Positions 7,159 through 15,754 of a stretch of 37,204 nucleotides of DNA are shown piece by piece. The position numbers and the translations under genes are program-made. Location: NCBI RefSeq assembly GCF_001261715.1, contig NZ_CVRU01000091.1, forward strand, positions 1 to 37,204. The letters run 5' to 3'. The notes beneath the pieces were generated by a model that made no database searches, was not told where the DNA came from, and saw only the letters and a program-made list of their open reading frames with translations. This DNA comes from Dysgonomonas sp. HGC4 (GTDB lineage Bacteria > Bacteroidota > Bacteroidia > Bacteroidales > Dysgonomonadaceae). The first letter of the stretch is position 1. Every line of letters starts with the position of its first letter.

Positions 7159-8178
7159 TTAAAAATCATAATTGTAGAAAATAACTTTATAACTATCCAG
7201 AAGTGGTTCACGTCTTTTACTTTCGAAGTTTTGACCTATCGTTATATTATAACGATTTTCAAAAAAAACTCTTATTTTAGTATCCTTTCCAGGCAAGAAG
7301 TATTTATTATCAAGTAATCCGACTAAAAAAATAATCAGGCTTTTAATATCAGGCTTATGTGTTTTATCGTGTTTGGCAACCCAATTGAGAGCTTCATTCA
7401 GATAGTTATCTTTGATTAGTTGTTGTTCCAAGGAGAGAAATCTATCATACATTCCTGTTCTGAAGATGGTATCGGGATCAATTTCTTGTGGTGTTTCAAA
7501 TATTGGTTCAGCTATATCTACAATAGTATCTTCTCCTTTTTCAATAGGGAAATAACTGTTTAATAGGGAGATGAAGTAACAGCCTAGTACATAAATTTTT
7601 CCAAATGCATTTTCAAGATATTTGAAAGCATGATTATCAGATTCTTTTTGTTGCTTATAAAAAAATCTTAATTTCTCTTGCTCTTTTTTATAAGTTTGTT
7701 CAAGCCGTTCTTCGTATTTGGTTAAGCGTTGTATTGCAATTTTATCGTTTTTCCAGCTTGCTGATTCTAAAGAATTCCTAACTTGTGTAAGTTCCTTCCA
7801 TAGCTTATTGCTGTTCGTTAGCTGTCCGTCTATCTCGATTTTTAGTGGATTGTATCTTTTTGCACAGACATTTATGATATCTATTTCGTCAAAGAAATCT
7901 TTATTTGCGGTGTAAATATCAGTGTTTAAAACTATTTCCGTCCGTAAATTGTCGATAATCTGTACTTGTTTTTCCTTATCTGTGGAAAGAATAAAATTTA
8001 AGACGGACTTTTCAAACGACTGTATATCATTAAATTCATTATAAAAATCAGTGATATTACATTGTGTATCGAAACTCAAAACAGACTTTTCCACTATTTC
8101 TAGGTATAGTGTATTGACCGATCTGTATCGAGGAAGCAAATCGGTAAATAAGGATATATATTCGTTAGGAGTTTGCAT
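7159..8178 (-). CDS. Hypothetical helical protein, possibly with an RteC-like C-terminus
   Basis: A 339-residue protein of unknown function, almost entirely predicted helical, with no signal peptide. Residues ~125-200 form a highly charged coiled coil (RLTKYEERLEQTYKKEQEKL). The last ~60 residues (IIFLVGLLDNKYF, then a helix ending FFENRYNITIG) faintly recall the C-terminal domain of RteC, the excision regulator of Bacteroides conjugative transposons, but I would not assign it on that. It lies between the DUF3795 protein and the YhcG nuclease, close to the integrase, a position where regulators of excision are often found. There is a 40-base gap to the nuclease gene upstream. Confidence 0.55.
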   Translation of the reverse strand: MQTPNEYISLFTDLLPRYRSVNTLYLEIVEKSVLSFDTQCNITDFYNEFNDIQSFEKSVLNFILSTDKEKQVQIIDNLRTEIVLNTDIYTANKDFFDEIDIINVCAKRYNPLKIEIDGQLTNSNKLWKELTQVRNSLESASWKNDKIAIQRLTKYEERLEQTYKKEQEKLRFFYKQQKESDNHAFKYLENAFGKIYVLGCYFISLLNSYFPIEKGEDTIVDIAEPIFETPQEIDPDTIFRTGMYDRFLSLEQQLIKDNYLNEALNWVAKHDKTHKPDIKSLIIFLVGLLDNKYFLPGKDTKIRVFFENRYNITIGQNFESKRREPLLDSYKVIFYNYDF

Positions 8179-8218
8179 ATTTATTCCTTTAATTGGACAA
8201 GAAGTTTCTCCCAGATTT

Positions 8219-9229
8219 TTATTCTAGGTCATCCATCTCTCGCTTTAATTCCGTCAATAATTGTTTCTCTGTCGGCAAATAAAGTTGGTATTTACTTGCC
8301 ATTATTGTTTTATTCTCCTCTGGTAGAGAGTATTTAACCACTGCATTATTCTTGTCTGCACAAAGCAAAACTCCAATGGTTGGATTCTCGTCTGCCGTCT
8401 TCTCGTTTCTGTCGTAATAGTTCACATACATTTGTAGTTGTCCGATGTCGGCATGTGTGATTTTATGTGTTTTTATTTCGAAAATCACAAAAGAACGTAA
8501 CAAACGATTATAAAAAACCAAGTCGATAAAGAATTCATCGTCCTCCAGTAAAATTCGCTTTTGGCGTGCTACAAATGAAAATCCATTGCCTAACTCTAAA
8601 AGAAACGATTGCAGATTGGTTATCAAAGCACCCTCCAAATCTTTTTCGTAATATGTGGCATCACGCTTCAATCCTAAAAACTCTAATACCATCGGGTCTT
8701 TTATGATTTCCGTTGGTAGTTCAGGAGTTCTTTGTTTTCGTGCAACTGCTAAAACCGATTCTTTGTCATTACTCAACAATAACCTTTCATACAAGCCCGA
8801 ATTTATTTGCCTTTCCAGTTCACGCCCTGTCCATCCGTTGTTTGCAGATTCCAATTCATAATATTCTCTTTTGTCTTCATTATCAATCTGAATCAAAAGG
8901 CGATATTGCGACCAATTGAATTGTGAACGCAGTGTGTTCATAATTGGATAGGTCCGATAGAACTGTCTACAAAATGCTAGTTGACGATATGAAAACCCAC
9001 TTCCGAATTCAGGTTCTATACTTGCAGAAAGGTTGCGTATTAGAAAACTTCCATATTCGGCACGCTCTTTTCCTTCTTGCTCTTCGACAAAAATACGTTC
9101 GCCTAATCTCCAATACATTCTCACTCGCTCAAAGTCAATGCTTCTTATTGCAGATGCTCTTGCGGATGATATGATTTTCTTTATGTCGGAAATAAAATCT
9201 TTCTGAAGTTCTATATTTCTATCGCTCAT
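8219..9229 (-). CDS. YhcG-family PD-(D/E)XK nuclease (DUF1016)
   Basis: 336 residues from the ATG at 9229. An earlier ATG at 9322 would overlap the integrase and add a domain-free stretch. The N-terminal half is the DUF1016 helical DNA-binding part (RMYWRLGERIFVEEQ, SYRQLAFCRQFYRTYP, NWSQYRLLIQI). The C-terminal half is the nuclease: Asp in DDEFFIDLVFYN, then Glu-x-Lys in VIFEIKTHKIT, then QLQMYVNYYD, the complete PD-(D/E)XK signature. Family members occur widely beside restriction and other defence genes and are thought to act on DNA, but no clear physiological role is settled. All active-site residues look intact. In this island it adds a second nuclease of the same fold class to the one at 1093-2025. 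Confidence 0.92.
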   Translation of the reverse strand: MSDRNIELQKDFISDIKKIISSARASAIRSIDFERVRMYWRLGERIFVEEQEGKERAEYGSFLIRNLSASIEPEFGSGFSYRQLAFCRQFYRTYPIMNTLRSQFNWSQYRLLIQIDNEDKREYYELESANNGWTGRELERQINSGLYERLLLSNDKESVLAVARKQRTPELPTEIIKDPMVLEFLGLKRDATYYEKDLEGALITNLQSFLLELGNGFSFVARQKRILLEDDEFFIDLVFYNRLLRSFVIFEIKTHKITHADIGQLQMYVNYYDRNEKTADENPTIGVLLCADKNNAVVKYSLPEENKTIMASKYQLYLPTEKQLLTELKREMDDLE

Positions 9230-9272
9230 ATAGTTATTGATAATTGTTGTAATACAAAGATAGTCTCTTTTT

Positions 9273-10565
9273 TTATAACTGATTGAATTTATCCATAGCA
9301 TTGACTTTGGTTGCATCTGCAATATCTATATATGGTTTCATTGCTTTATAATCGCTGTGTCCTGTCCATTTCATTACAACTTGTGCAGGAATACCCAAAG
9401 ATAATGCATTACAGATAAAAGTTCTGCGGCCTGCATGGGTACTTAATAAAGCATATTTAGGTGTAACCTCATCGATTCGTTTATTCCCTTTATAATAAGT
9501 TTCTCTTATAGGCTCGTCTATTCCGGCTAGTTCTCCTAATTCTTTCAAATAATCATTTACTTTCTGGGTCGTGATAACAGGTAGAGCTTTATTGTTCTCA
9601 AAATGGATGTCCTTATATTTATCAAGTATCGCTTTACTGTGATTATTTAATTCTATAATTAAGCTGTCTGCTGTTTTTATAGTTGTAACTTCAATATGGT
9701 TATCTTTAATATCTGTTCGCTTCAAATTGAATACATCCGAGTATCTTAATCCGCTGAAACAACAAAACAGAAATATATCCCTTACTCTATCTAAATACTT
9801 TTTTGTTTCAGGAACCGAATACTCCCGTAACTTTGTGAGCTCATCTGCTGTCAGAAAAATGACTTTCTTTTGAGTAGTTTTCAGTTTAGGTTTAAATGTA
9901 TCGAAAGCATTATTTTCATTATAACCCTTTCGGATAGACCATCGTAAAAACCATTTGACGAACTTGAGTTGTTTTTCAATGGAGCTATTTCTAAAATCTT
10001 TCTTATTTCTTAGGTAGTTTACATATTCAGTTAGTCGAGGTTCATCTAAAGATTCAAATGTAATGTTCTCATCAAATTTCATTAGATGATTTTTGACCGT
10101 TTTGAATTTTTTATAAGTGGATTCAGTCCAATTGTTTTGAGTACCACATTCTTTCACGAACTCATCAAAAGCTGAAAAGAAAGTAATAGTTGATGTGTTT
10201 TCTTTTGATTCTTCTTTTTCCTGATTTTTCTTGTATTTTCTATTAAAGGCTTCTTTAAGTTCCATAGGTTCGGGAACAACTTCTAGAACTTCAAATTCTT
10301 TAAAAATATTCTGAATGGTTGTACTATAATCATTTAAGTCCGTATTAATCTCAGATGCTGTTTGTTTGAGTTTATTGGTACAGCCATTTTTTACATGTTG
10401 TTTATCTGCATCCCATTTTGCTAAATCAATACGGTAACCTGTGGTAAACTCGATCCTATTTCCTGCATAAACAACTCTCATCCGTATGGGAACATTTTCT
10501 ATAACAGGGATACCGTTCTTTTTTCTGCTTTCTAATGAGAAAATGATGTTACGTTTAATATTCAT
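9273..10565 (-). CDS. int: Tyrosine recombinase/integrase of the element
   Basis: A 430-residue Bacteroidota-type integrase. An N-terminal arm-binding domain covers residues ~1-95, a SAM-like core-binding domain ~130-220, and the catalytic domain the last ~200. The active-site set is complete: Arg near 272 (SGLRYSDVF), Lys near 296 (TTIKTADS), His-x-x-Arg near 377-380 (STHAGRRTF), His near 402 (WTGHSDY) and the nucleophile Tyr near 411 (MKPYIDI). It should integrate and excise the island by recombination between att sites. It lies at the right end of the island, directly beside the presumed att site and transcribed away from it, the usual layout. It is the first gene of its strand in the island, with a TAnnTTTG-like box and repeats upstream. 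Confidence 0.95.
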   Translation of the reverse strand: MNIKRNIIFSLESRKKNGIPVIENVPIRMRVVYAGNRIEFTTGYRIDLAKWDADKQHVKNGCTNKLKQTASEINTDLNDYSTTIQNIFKEFEVLEVVPEPMELKEAFNRKYKKNQEKEESKENTSTITFFSAFDEFVKECGTQNNWTESTYKKFKTVKNHLMKFDENITFESLDEPRLTEYVNYLRNKKDFRNSSIEKQLKFVKWFLRWSIRKGYNENNAFDTFKPKLKTTQKKVIFLTADELTKLREYSVPETKKYLDRVRDIFLFCCFSGLRYSDVFNLKRTDIKDNHIEVTTIKTADSLIIELNNHSKAILDKYKDIHFENNKALPVITTQKVNDYLKELGELAGIDEPIRETYYKGNKRIDEVTPKYALLSTHAGRRTFICNALSLGIPAQVVMKWTGHSDYKAMKPYIDIADATKVNAMDKFNQL

Positions 10566-10569
10566 GGTT

Positions 10570-10603
10570 GGGTGTGATTATATTAACACCCAAAATTACA
10601 CCC
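10570..10603 (-). promoter_or_regulatory. Integrase promoter with inverted and direct repeats
   Basis: On the minus strand TAATTTTG (10591-10598) fits the Bacteroidota -7 consensus TAnnTTTG about 25 bases before the integrase ATG. It is overlapped by GGGTGT (10570-10575), its inverse ACACCC (10586-10591) and a direct copy of ACACCC (10598-10603). The repeats could be integrase arm sites or an operator giving autoregulation. I found no convincing -33 element. Confidence 0.45.
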
Positions 10604-10706
10604 ATTTTTTGATATATGAAATGATTTTCAGTAATAATTTAACAAAATATACATTTTTATATTACATTGTAGATCAGCAGTTTGATGGTTTATGAATACT
10701 TATAAG

Positions 10707-10736
10707 GGTTCAGGATACAGAACCTCCAGCTCCACA
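10707..10736 (+). other. Candidate att site: remnant of a tRNA/tmRNA 3' end
   Basis: A short hairpin, GGTTC (10707-10711) and GAACC (10720-10724), is followed by CTC, CAGCTCC, A and CA. This resembles a T-arm-like stem plus the 3' acceptor strand of a tRNA or tmRNA (CAGCTCC would pair with a GGGGCTG 5' end) and sits right before a hairpin terminator in the same orientation. No 5' part of an RNA gene precedes it, and the T loop is not canonical. This fits the displaced 3' end left when an island integrates into an RNA gene; the restored gene would then lie at the island's other end, left of this window. The 358-base gap 10566-10923 otherwise holds only the integrase promoter and two terminators. 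Confidence 0.4.
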
Positions 10737-10740
10737 AAAT

Positions 10741-10770
10741 AAACCCACAAAAATGTGGGTTTTCTCATTT
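10741..10770 (+). terminator. Intrinsic terminator after the att/RNA remnant
   Basis: AAACCCACA (10741-10749) and TGTGGGTTT (10754-10762) form a perfect 9-bp stem with a 4-base loop, followed on the plus strand by TTCTCATTT. No plus-strand gene precedes it, so it probably belonged to the RNA gene whose 3' end is at 10707-10736. Confidence 0.75.
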
Positions 10771-10864
10771 ATACTCCCTCCAAATCTTTAGGCTGGTATT
10801 GAGAAAGAATGAAAAAATCCAAATGAATCTAACCACATAAGTAAAGTATATTTAATATGATATC

Positions 10865-10895
10865 GATAAAAACACCTCCTAAAAATTTAGGAGGT
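10865..10895 (-). terminator. Terminator of the PUL operon
   Basis: A perfect 10-bp stem, ACCTCCTAAA (10874-10883) and TTTAGGAGGT (10886-10895), followed on the minus strand by GTTTTTAT. It lies ~28 bases beyond the last gene of the polysaccharide locus. Confidence 0.88.
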
Positions 10896-10923
10896 ATTTC
10901 GCTAGTAAAATTGTCAATCAATT

Positions 10924-13425
10924 TTATCTTTTCTCGTTTAGCTTAGTTTCAAGCATTTTTATGAAATACCCACCAACTACCGATCGGGCTTGGAAGCCAC
11001 GTTGTTTTGGTGAATCTGTAAATACCCAGTCAGACATCGGTATACGATCCGTTGTTTCGTTCATAAACAAATGTACGGGAGCAATAAACTTCTCAAAAGT
11101 AGCTTTATCATCAGCTAATGTAGCAGTCCAGATGATCCAATCGGTTTTCGTATAAGTTTCACGATTGTCCAAAGGTAGACCATATTTATTTTGTTTAGTC
11201 AAATAATAGGCTATTTCTTTCTGAGCTACTTCAGGTGGGAATATACCCATCTTCAGTAATTTATCCCAAACCAGATTGTATTTTTGACTCCATGTTCCCG
11301 ATTGATCGAATGTCAAACGATAATGATCTCCATCATCAGCCATTTTAACCCATTCGGCAGCCATGTCTTTTGCTATTTTAGTATACTTTTCCGCAACATC
11401 TTTCTTACCCAACATACCGGCTAATTCACCATAAGAAGCAACTCCTAATATTGCTTTGATCGAAAGATTGGTGTTGTGTGCAAAGTGTCCTGCAAAATCA
11501 TCTGTACACAATTGGTTTTCGGGATCAAGACCTTTTTCTACCAGATAATCAGTCCAAACAGTCAATACATCCCAATGTTTTTTAGCATAATCAGCATTAC
11601 CTTCAACAGCAGCAATTGCTCTTGTTAGTATGATCATATTACCCGATTCTTCTACCGGCATATCACCACCATAGGTTTGTCCGTTACCCAATGGGTAAGT
11701 ACCTATATCGTGAGCCGCAAAAGGTTTTGCCCACTTACCGCTTTCGCTGTAATAGTATATGTGGTTTTGCAATGCCTTAGCCAATTCTACATTGTAATAT
11801 AAAAACAATGGTGATGATGGGTATGTAATATCCACAGTACCGATAGAACCATTACTAAAGTTTTCTTTCGATAAGAATAACAGTTCATTACTAGGAGCTT
11901 GTACCAATTTATGAGCACTAATTGCCTGACGATAAGCGATAGCACATAGTTCGGCATACTTCTTACCTCCCGATGCAGTTGCATCAGTCATTAAGCTTTC
12001 GTCAAACTTATAGCATTTGCTTACCAAGTTTGAATACTCATCTTTTGCTTTGTGGAACTCATCCATAATATTTTTCTTTCCGTCTGCATTCCAATATGGT
12101 CTTAAGTTCTCACCAAAGTATTGAATAGAATACAAGTCATCGTATCCGATAAGGAATTTACCCGACGCTTTATTTACTGAACCGAAAGAACGTGTGAAAG
12201 CAAGTTTCTCATTGGTACTGATTCTCTTTTCGATAGATCCTTTTTGTACGTTATTGGCAAAATTGGCTCTAAGATCTTTTCCATCGCCAATGCTCGAAGT
12301 AGTACCTTTGTCTTTTTCGGTAGCCAAATAAAAATATCCCCAATCGATGCGAACATCATCACCTTGTTTAGCCAGTATATTCTGTGTAGAACTTCCTGTT
12401 TTCAAGAATGACATATCTCCATTATCGAAACCTTCGCTTTCAGATTCCTGATGTGCTCTATCTAAAGCCCAATTCGAAGATGCCTCAAGATATAGTTGTA
12501 CATTGTGCGATTTGTTGTCAGTAGATAGTATTTCGTACGAAATGTAGTTAATCGGACGTGATAACAGTTTCAAGTCATCCATCAATAGAGGCGCAGTAAA
12601 CGTCACCTTCAAATCTACATTACCACAACTAAATACATAGTGTGTTTGAGTAGCTTGTACATCAACCGATTTTTGAGTGGCTGTTTTATTAAAGAAAGTT
12701 GTATTTTCTTTTTCTACAAACAAACCATAATCAAGCAAGCCATTGCCTACTCTATTATAACAATATCCGGCTATTATATTTGTGCCTTTAACCAGAGAAT
12801 TTACTACATTCTCTGGAAGCTTAATCAACACATTTTTCTTAGCGGCATTGCCTGTATTTACAACTTCTATACCATTAATGTAAATGATAGCATCATCGTC
12901 ATGCGAATACTCAAGATATACACTCTTTCCTTTCAAGTCATCTTCGATATTCACAACCCGTCTGGTCCAGATATACTCACTACTCCACTGTGTTTTGGCA
13001 GTTAGTTCATTTTCTTTTGTACCAAATGCAGCTGGACCTTCTTTCCATTTCGAATCATCGAAATCATTCTTCATCCATGTATCGCTTGGCTTATCAGAAG
13101 TATATTTTCCTGTCCAATCGCCATATTCCGAAGTCTTAGCTATTGCATCCAACTCCAAATCTTCGGTTCCCATAAAGCGATAAACTTCATTATCTACTTT
13201 TATGGCTCCCACTAATGGGAAGTCTTTCCCTGTCCAATGTTTTACAGAACTATCATAAAGATTATCGGTAAAAGACCATCCACTTGTATAAGGATCAATA
13301 GTTATAAGGGGATAAGCAGGTGGACGTATATCATTCTTTATAACATTAAAACTCGGACTGTTACTCTCCGAACAACCAAACATAACGCTGGTTATCAAAA
13401 AGCTAAATAAGATATTTATTTTCAT
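10924..13425 (-). CDS. GtaA-like lipoprotein (DUF4964/DUF5127/DUF4965)
   Basis: An 833-residue exported protein with a type II signal (lipobox VMFGC, Cys18), hence a lipoprotein. Residues ~30-70 are the DUF4964 start (RPPAYPLITIDPYTSGWS). Residues ~85-235 form an inserted beta domain resembling a galactose-binding jelly roll (DDSKWKEGPAAFGT, EYIWTRRVV, YSHDDDAIIYINGIEV). Then comes a DUF5127-like beta-sandwich (~235-480), followed by the DUF4965/DUF1793 (alpha/alpha)6-type region with HDIGTYPLGNGQTYGGDMPV, DFAGHFAHNTNLSIKAI and the WSQKYNLVWDKLL block. Fungal relatives were described as glutaminase A, but the fold is that of glycoside hydrolases and many Bacteroidota members sit in glycan loci. 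Here it is the last gene of a SusCD operon with an alpha-mannosidase, so a glycan-linked role is as likely as amidohydrolysis. The true substrate is unknown. Confidence 0.85.
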   Translation of the reverse strand: MKINILFSFLITSVMFGCSESNSPSFNVIKNDIRPPAYPLITIDPYTSGWSFTDNLYDSSVKHWTGKDFPLVGAIKVDNEVYRFMGTEDLELDAIAKTSEYGDWTGKYTSDKPSDTWMKNDFDDSKWKEGPAAFGTKENELTAKTQWSSEYIWTRRVVNIEDDLKGKSVYLEYSHDDDAIIYINGIEVVNTGNAAKKNVLIKLPENVVNSLVKGTNIIAGYCYNRVGNGLLDYGLFVEKENTTFFNKTATQKSVDVQATQTHYVFSCGNVDLKVTFTAPLLMDDLKLLSRPINYISYEILSTDNKSHNVQLYLEASSNWALDRAHQESESEGFDNGDMSFLKTGSSTQNILAKQGDDVRIDWGYFYLATEKDKGTTSSIGDGKDLRANFANNVQKGSIEKRISTNEKLAFTRSFGSVNKASGKFLIGYDDLYSIQYFGENLRPYWNADGKKNIMDEFHKAKDEYSNLVSKCYKFDESLMTDATASGGKKYAELCAIAYRQAISAHKLVQAPSNELLFLSKENFSNGSIGTVDITYPSSPLFLYYNVELAKALQNHIYYYSESGKWAKPFAAHDIGTYPLGNGQTYGGDMPVEESGNMIILTRAIAAVEGNADYAKKHWDVLTVWTDYLVEKGLDPENQLCTDDFAGHFAHNTNLSIKAILGVASYGELAGMLGKKDVAEKYTKIAKDMAAEWVKMADDGDHYRLTFDQSGTWSQKYNLVWDKLLKMGIFPPEVAQKEIAYYLTKQNKYGLPLDNRETYTKTDWIIWTATLADDKATFEKFIAPVHLFMNETTDRIPMSDWVFTDSPKQRGFQARSVVGGYFIKMLETKLNEKR

Positions 13426-13492
13426 GTAAATTATATTTAAGTTAAGAATTAAGGTCTCTGACCTTTTTATTACTAAATATTTTATCCTATTA

Positions 13493-15712
13493 TTACCAAG
13501 TAAGGGAGATTTTCACCCCATCAGGGTTATTTTCGAAAGTAAGGAAACAAGTCTTACTAAATTCGTCCCACGCCCACTGTGCATCTTTTAGTTCAGTACC
13601 ATCGGGTGCTGTAATCAGACATTTATTTGGTTTAGCAGGTAATAAAACACGCATTGCATTTGTGGTATTTATAGGACTTTTTGCTATAAATGAATAGCTT
13701 GATTTACCTATCTTCTCGTCCGAAACACGAGAAGCGGAAGCTAGTACCTGAGGTTTCGATTTATCTTTTACACGACCTACGTTAAACAAGAAGGCTTGTT
13801 CTCCGGGTGATACTACTTTCTCTTTAAGAACAGGTAGCTGAGGATCGAATAAATCTATTAATATACCTTTTACTGTATATGGGGTTGTATTATTATTTTC
13901 ATCCAAAACTGCCACTAAATCGTATTGACCTCTTGCTAGGTGAAAACTATTTTTTAACTCTAACGTACCTGCTTTTACTGTTTGCTCATACATTCTTTTT
14001 ACAACATCAACCAATGTAGTATCTTGTCCCGCTTCCATTGCAAACTCTTTGGGATCGTTACGTAAAACATATACTGTACCTTTACCATAAGTATATTCTC
14101 CTTCTTTAGGATTACTACCTATATTCATTATTTCGAAGAGATGATCCGAAGCTACATTGTATTTCACGTCTCCTTTGTTCCACCATTCCTGAACGGATTG
14201 AAACGGATCGTTATCTTGACCACTATATACAATGACACCTCCTTTTTTGACCCATTCGGCTAGAAGTTTATGAGCTTCGGCTGTTTGGGGTTTCATATTG
14301 GAGTAAGACATCAGCAGAACTTTAGTATCCTTTAGAGTCTCAGCATAAGATAAGTTTTCGATATGAACTGTTTTAACAGGTACTCCACGTTTCAAAAACG
14401 GAAGAGCTTGTCCATAGAAGTTGGATAATTGAGGATCCTCGTATCCTTTATGTGTAGGGTAACGCTGAAACATCAGCGAATTTGCCATAAGAACACTGAT
14501 ACCTGTTGATCCTGTCACTTTATTATCAGACAAAGGCATGGAATTTAAAGAGTTTATCATTACCTGCATTTGTGTTGAATAATGGCGAGGAATGGTTGCT
14601 CTCTCTTCACTATTGGCACTTTTGCGATACAAACCCTCGTAGATACGTTCGGGCCAAGGCATTACTTCATAATCGGCTATCTGAGGGTATAGTAATTGTG
14701 CCGTAAATGTTGCCTGATAATTCTTCTTATAATCTACCCAATCACGTGGTAAATCTTCAATAGGATCGGTCAGGAAAAACATTTTACGTCCAGTGGGAGC
14801 TGTCATAGATTCCATAGAACCATATTCCAAGAAAGCTGTTTCGAAAACTCGCTCTTTTGCATTTCCATTAAAATAGGTCGGTTCGCGAGACGTACCCGTC
14901 CACACTTGTGCTATATATCCATCTACGCAAGGAAGCGAAGCCAAACTTGCTTCGGGACTTACAATTTGCCACTGCGAATAATTGACTAACGAGTGAGTAG
15001 GTACATAACAGCGAACATTCATACCCTTGCTTTTACCATATTCTTTGGCATACGTAAATACCTCGTTGAGGGCATTGTAGTACAACTGATATTTTAATTT
15101 GTTGGCTAAGTATGTATTTTCGGGCGACTCATGCTGCGCACGCCAATCGAACCCGTAATATTTTTTCCATTCTCGTTTAAAGGCATCACTATATCCGGCA
15201 CGTGCCCAAAATTCGGGTTCTTCCAAATATATAGCATCAATACCCGCATCTATTACCCTTTTTATTTGTGCCTCCTTCATATATTTAATGAAGTTTTCGG
15301 TAGGTACAATATATGGAATCAAGTGACCGTGCCAAATGGTGTCACCGTTTTGTGTTACTTGTCCTTCATCTAGATGCCATTTTCCATCCCATTTTCCGGT
15401 AAAATAATCTTGATATTCTCCCCAAGCTATACCCGTCATAAAATGAGTGATATAGCCACGATCTTGCCACGATTTTACTCGGTCTTCAAATGATACTCTT
15501 TTCGAATTGTCCGAGGGGTTTCCTCCAATACCGTATACTATAGCAACATCTGCTCTATTGTCTATAGATGGTTTCCACGGATGCGAAGTCTGAAAAGCTG
15601 TTTTTTCTTTTTTGTCATTCTTTTTTTCCTGAGCACCCAAGTCGACAGATACCGACAGTAGAAGAGATGCTAAAAGAGGACTAAGAAATAGCCCCTTAGT
15701 TACTTTATTCAT
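13493..15712 (-). CDS. Exported putative TIM-barrel glycoside hydrolase, unassigned family
   Basis: 739 residues with a type I signal peptide (LLASLLLSVSVDLGAQ). Residues ~50-390 look like a (beta/alpha)8 barrel: DVAIVYGIGG, YITHFMTGIAWGEYQDYFTG, IDAIYLEEPEFWARAGYSD (the EEPE near residues 161-168 is a good catalytic-acid candidate), then NVRCYVPTHSL, DGYIAQVW and KMFFLTDPIE. Residues ~400-520 resemble the glutamine-amidotransferase-like domain seen in GH42-type enzymes (GVPVKTVHIENL, KVLLMSYSNMKPQ, WVKKGGVIVYSGQD). The C-terminal ~150 residues are beta-rich. I cannot name a CAZy family. Context in a GH92/SusCD operon predicts action on a mannose-containing or related glycan in the periplasm. 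It follows the DUF3823 gene after a ~90-base gap holding a hairpin. Confidence 0.7.
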   Translation of the reverse strand: MNKVTKGLFLSPLLASLLLSVSVDLGAQEKKNDKKEKTAFQTSHPWKPSIDNRADVAIVYGIGGNPSDNSKRVSFEDRVKSWQDRGYITHFMTGIAWGEYQDYFTGKWDGKWHLDEGQVTQNGDTIWHGHLIPYIVPTENFIKYMKEAQIKRVIDAGIDAIYLEEPEFWARAGYSDAFKREWKKYYGFDWRAQHESPENTYLANKLKYQLYYNALNEVFTYAKEYGKSKGMNVRCYVPTHSLVNYSQWQIVSPEASLASLPCVDGYIAQVWTGTSREPTYFNGNAKERVFETAFLEYGSMESMTAPTGRKMFFLTDPIEDLPRDWVDYKKNYQATFTAQLLYPQIADYEVMPWPERIYEGLYRKSANSEERATIPRHYSTQMQVMINSLNSMPLSDNKVTGSTGISVLMANSLMFQRYPTHKGYEDPQLSNFYGQALPFLKRGVPVKTVHIENLSYAETLKDTKVLLMSYSNMKPQTAEAHKLLAEWVKKGGVIVYSGQDNDPFQSVQEWWNKGDVKYNVASDHLFEIMNIGSNPKEGEYTYGKGTVYVLRNDPKEFAMEAGQDTTLVDVVKRMYEQTVKAGTLELKNSFHLARGQYDLVAVLDENNNTTPYTVKGILIDLFDPQLPVLKEKVVSPGEQAFLFNVGRVKDKSKPQVLASASRVSDEKIGKSSYSFIAKSPINTTNAMRVLLPAKPNKCLITAPDGTELKDAQWAWDEFSKTCFLTFENNPDGVKISLTW

Positions 15713-15754
15713 AATTATAAATTATCAGGTTTTACAATATTACTTTTTTCTAAA

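Noticed and set aside
9230-9322. Longer N-terminus for the YhcG-type nuclease
   Set aside because: It would overlap the integrase 3' end and adds residues not belonging to DUF1016.
12640-13005. A 121-residue plus-strand frame
   Set aside because: Antisense to the conserved beta-domain of the GtaA-like gene, with no own signals.
13451-13465. AAGGTC/GACCTT hairpin between the two last PUL enzymes
   Set aside because: Short stem, and the T run is on the plus side, so it would not end minus-strand transcripts.
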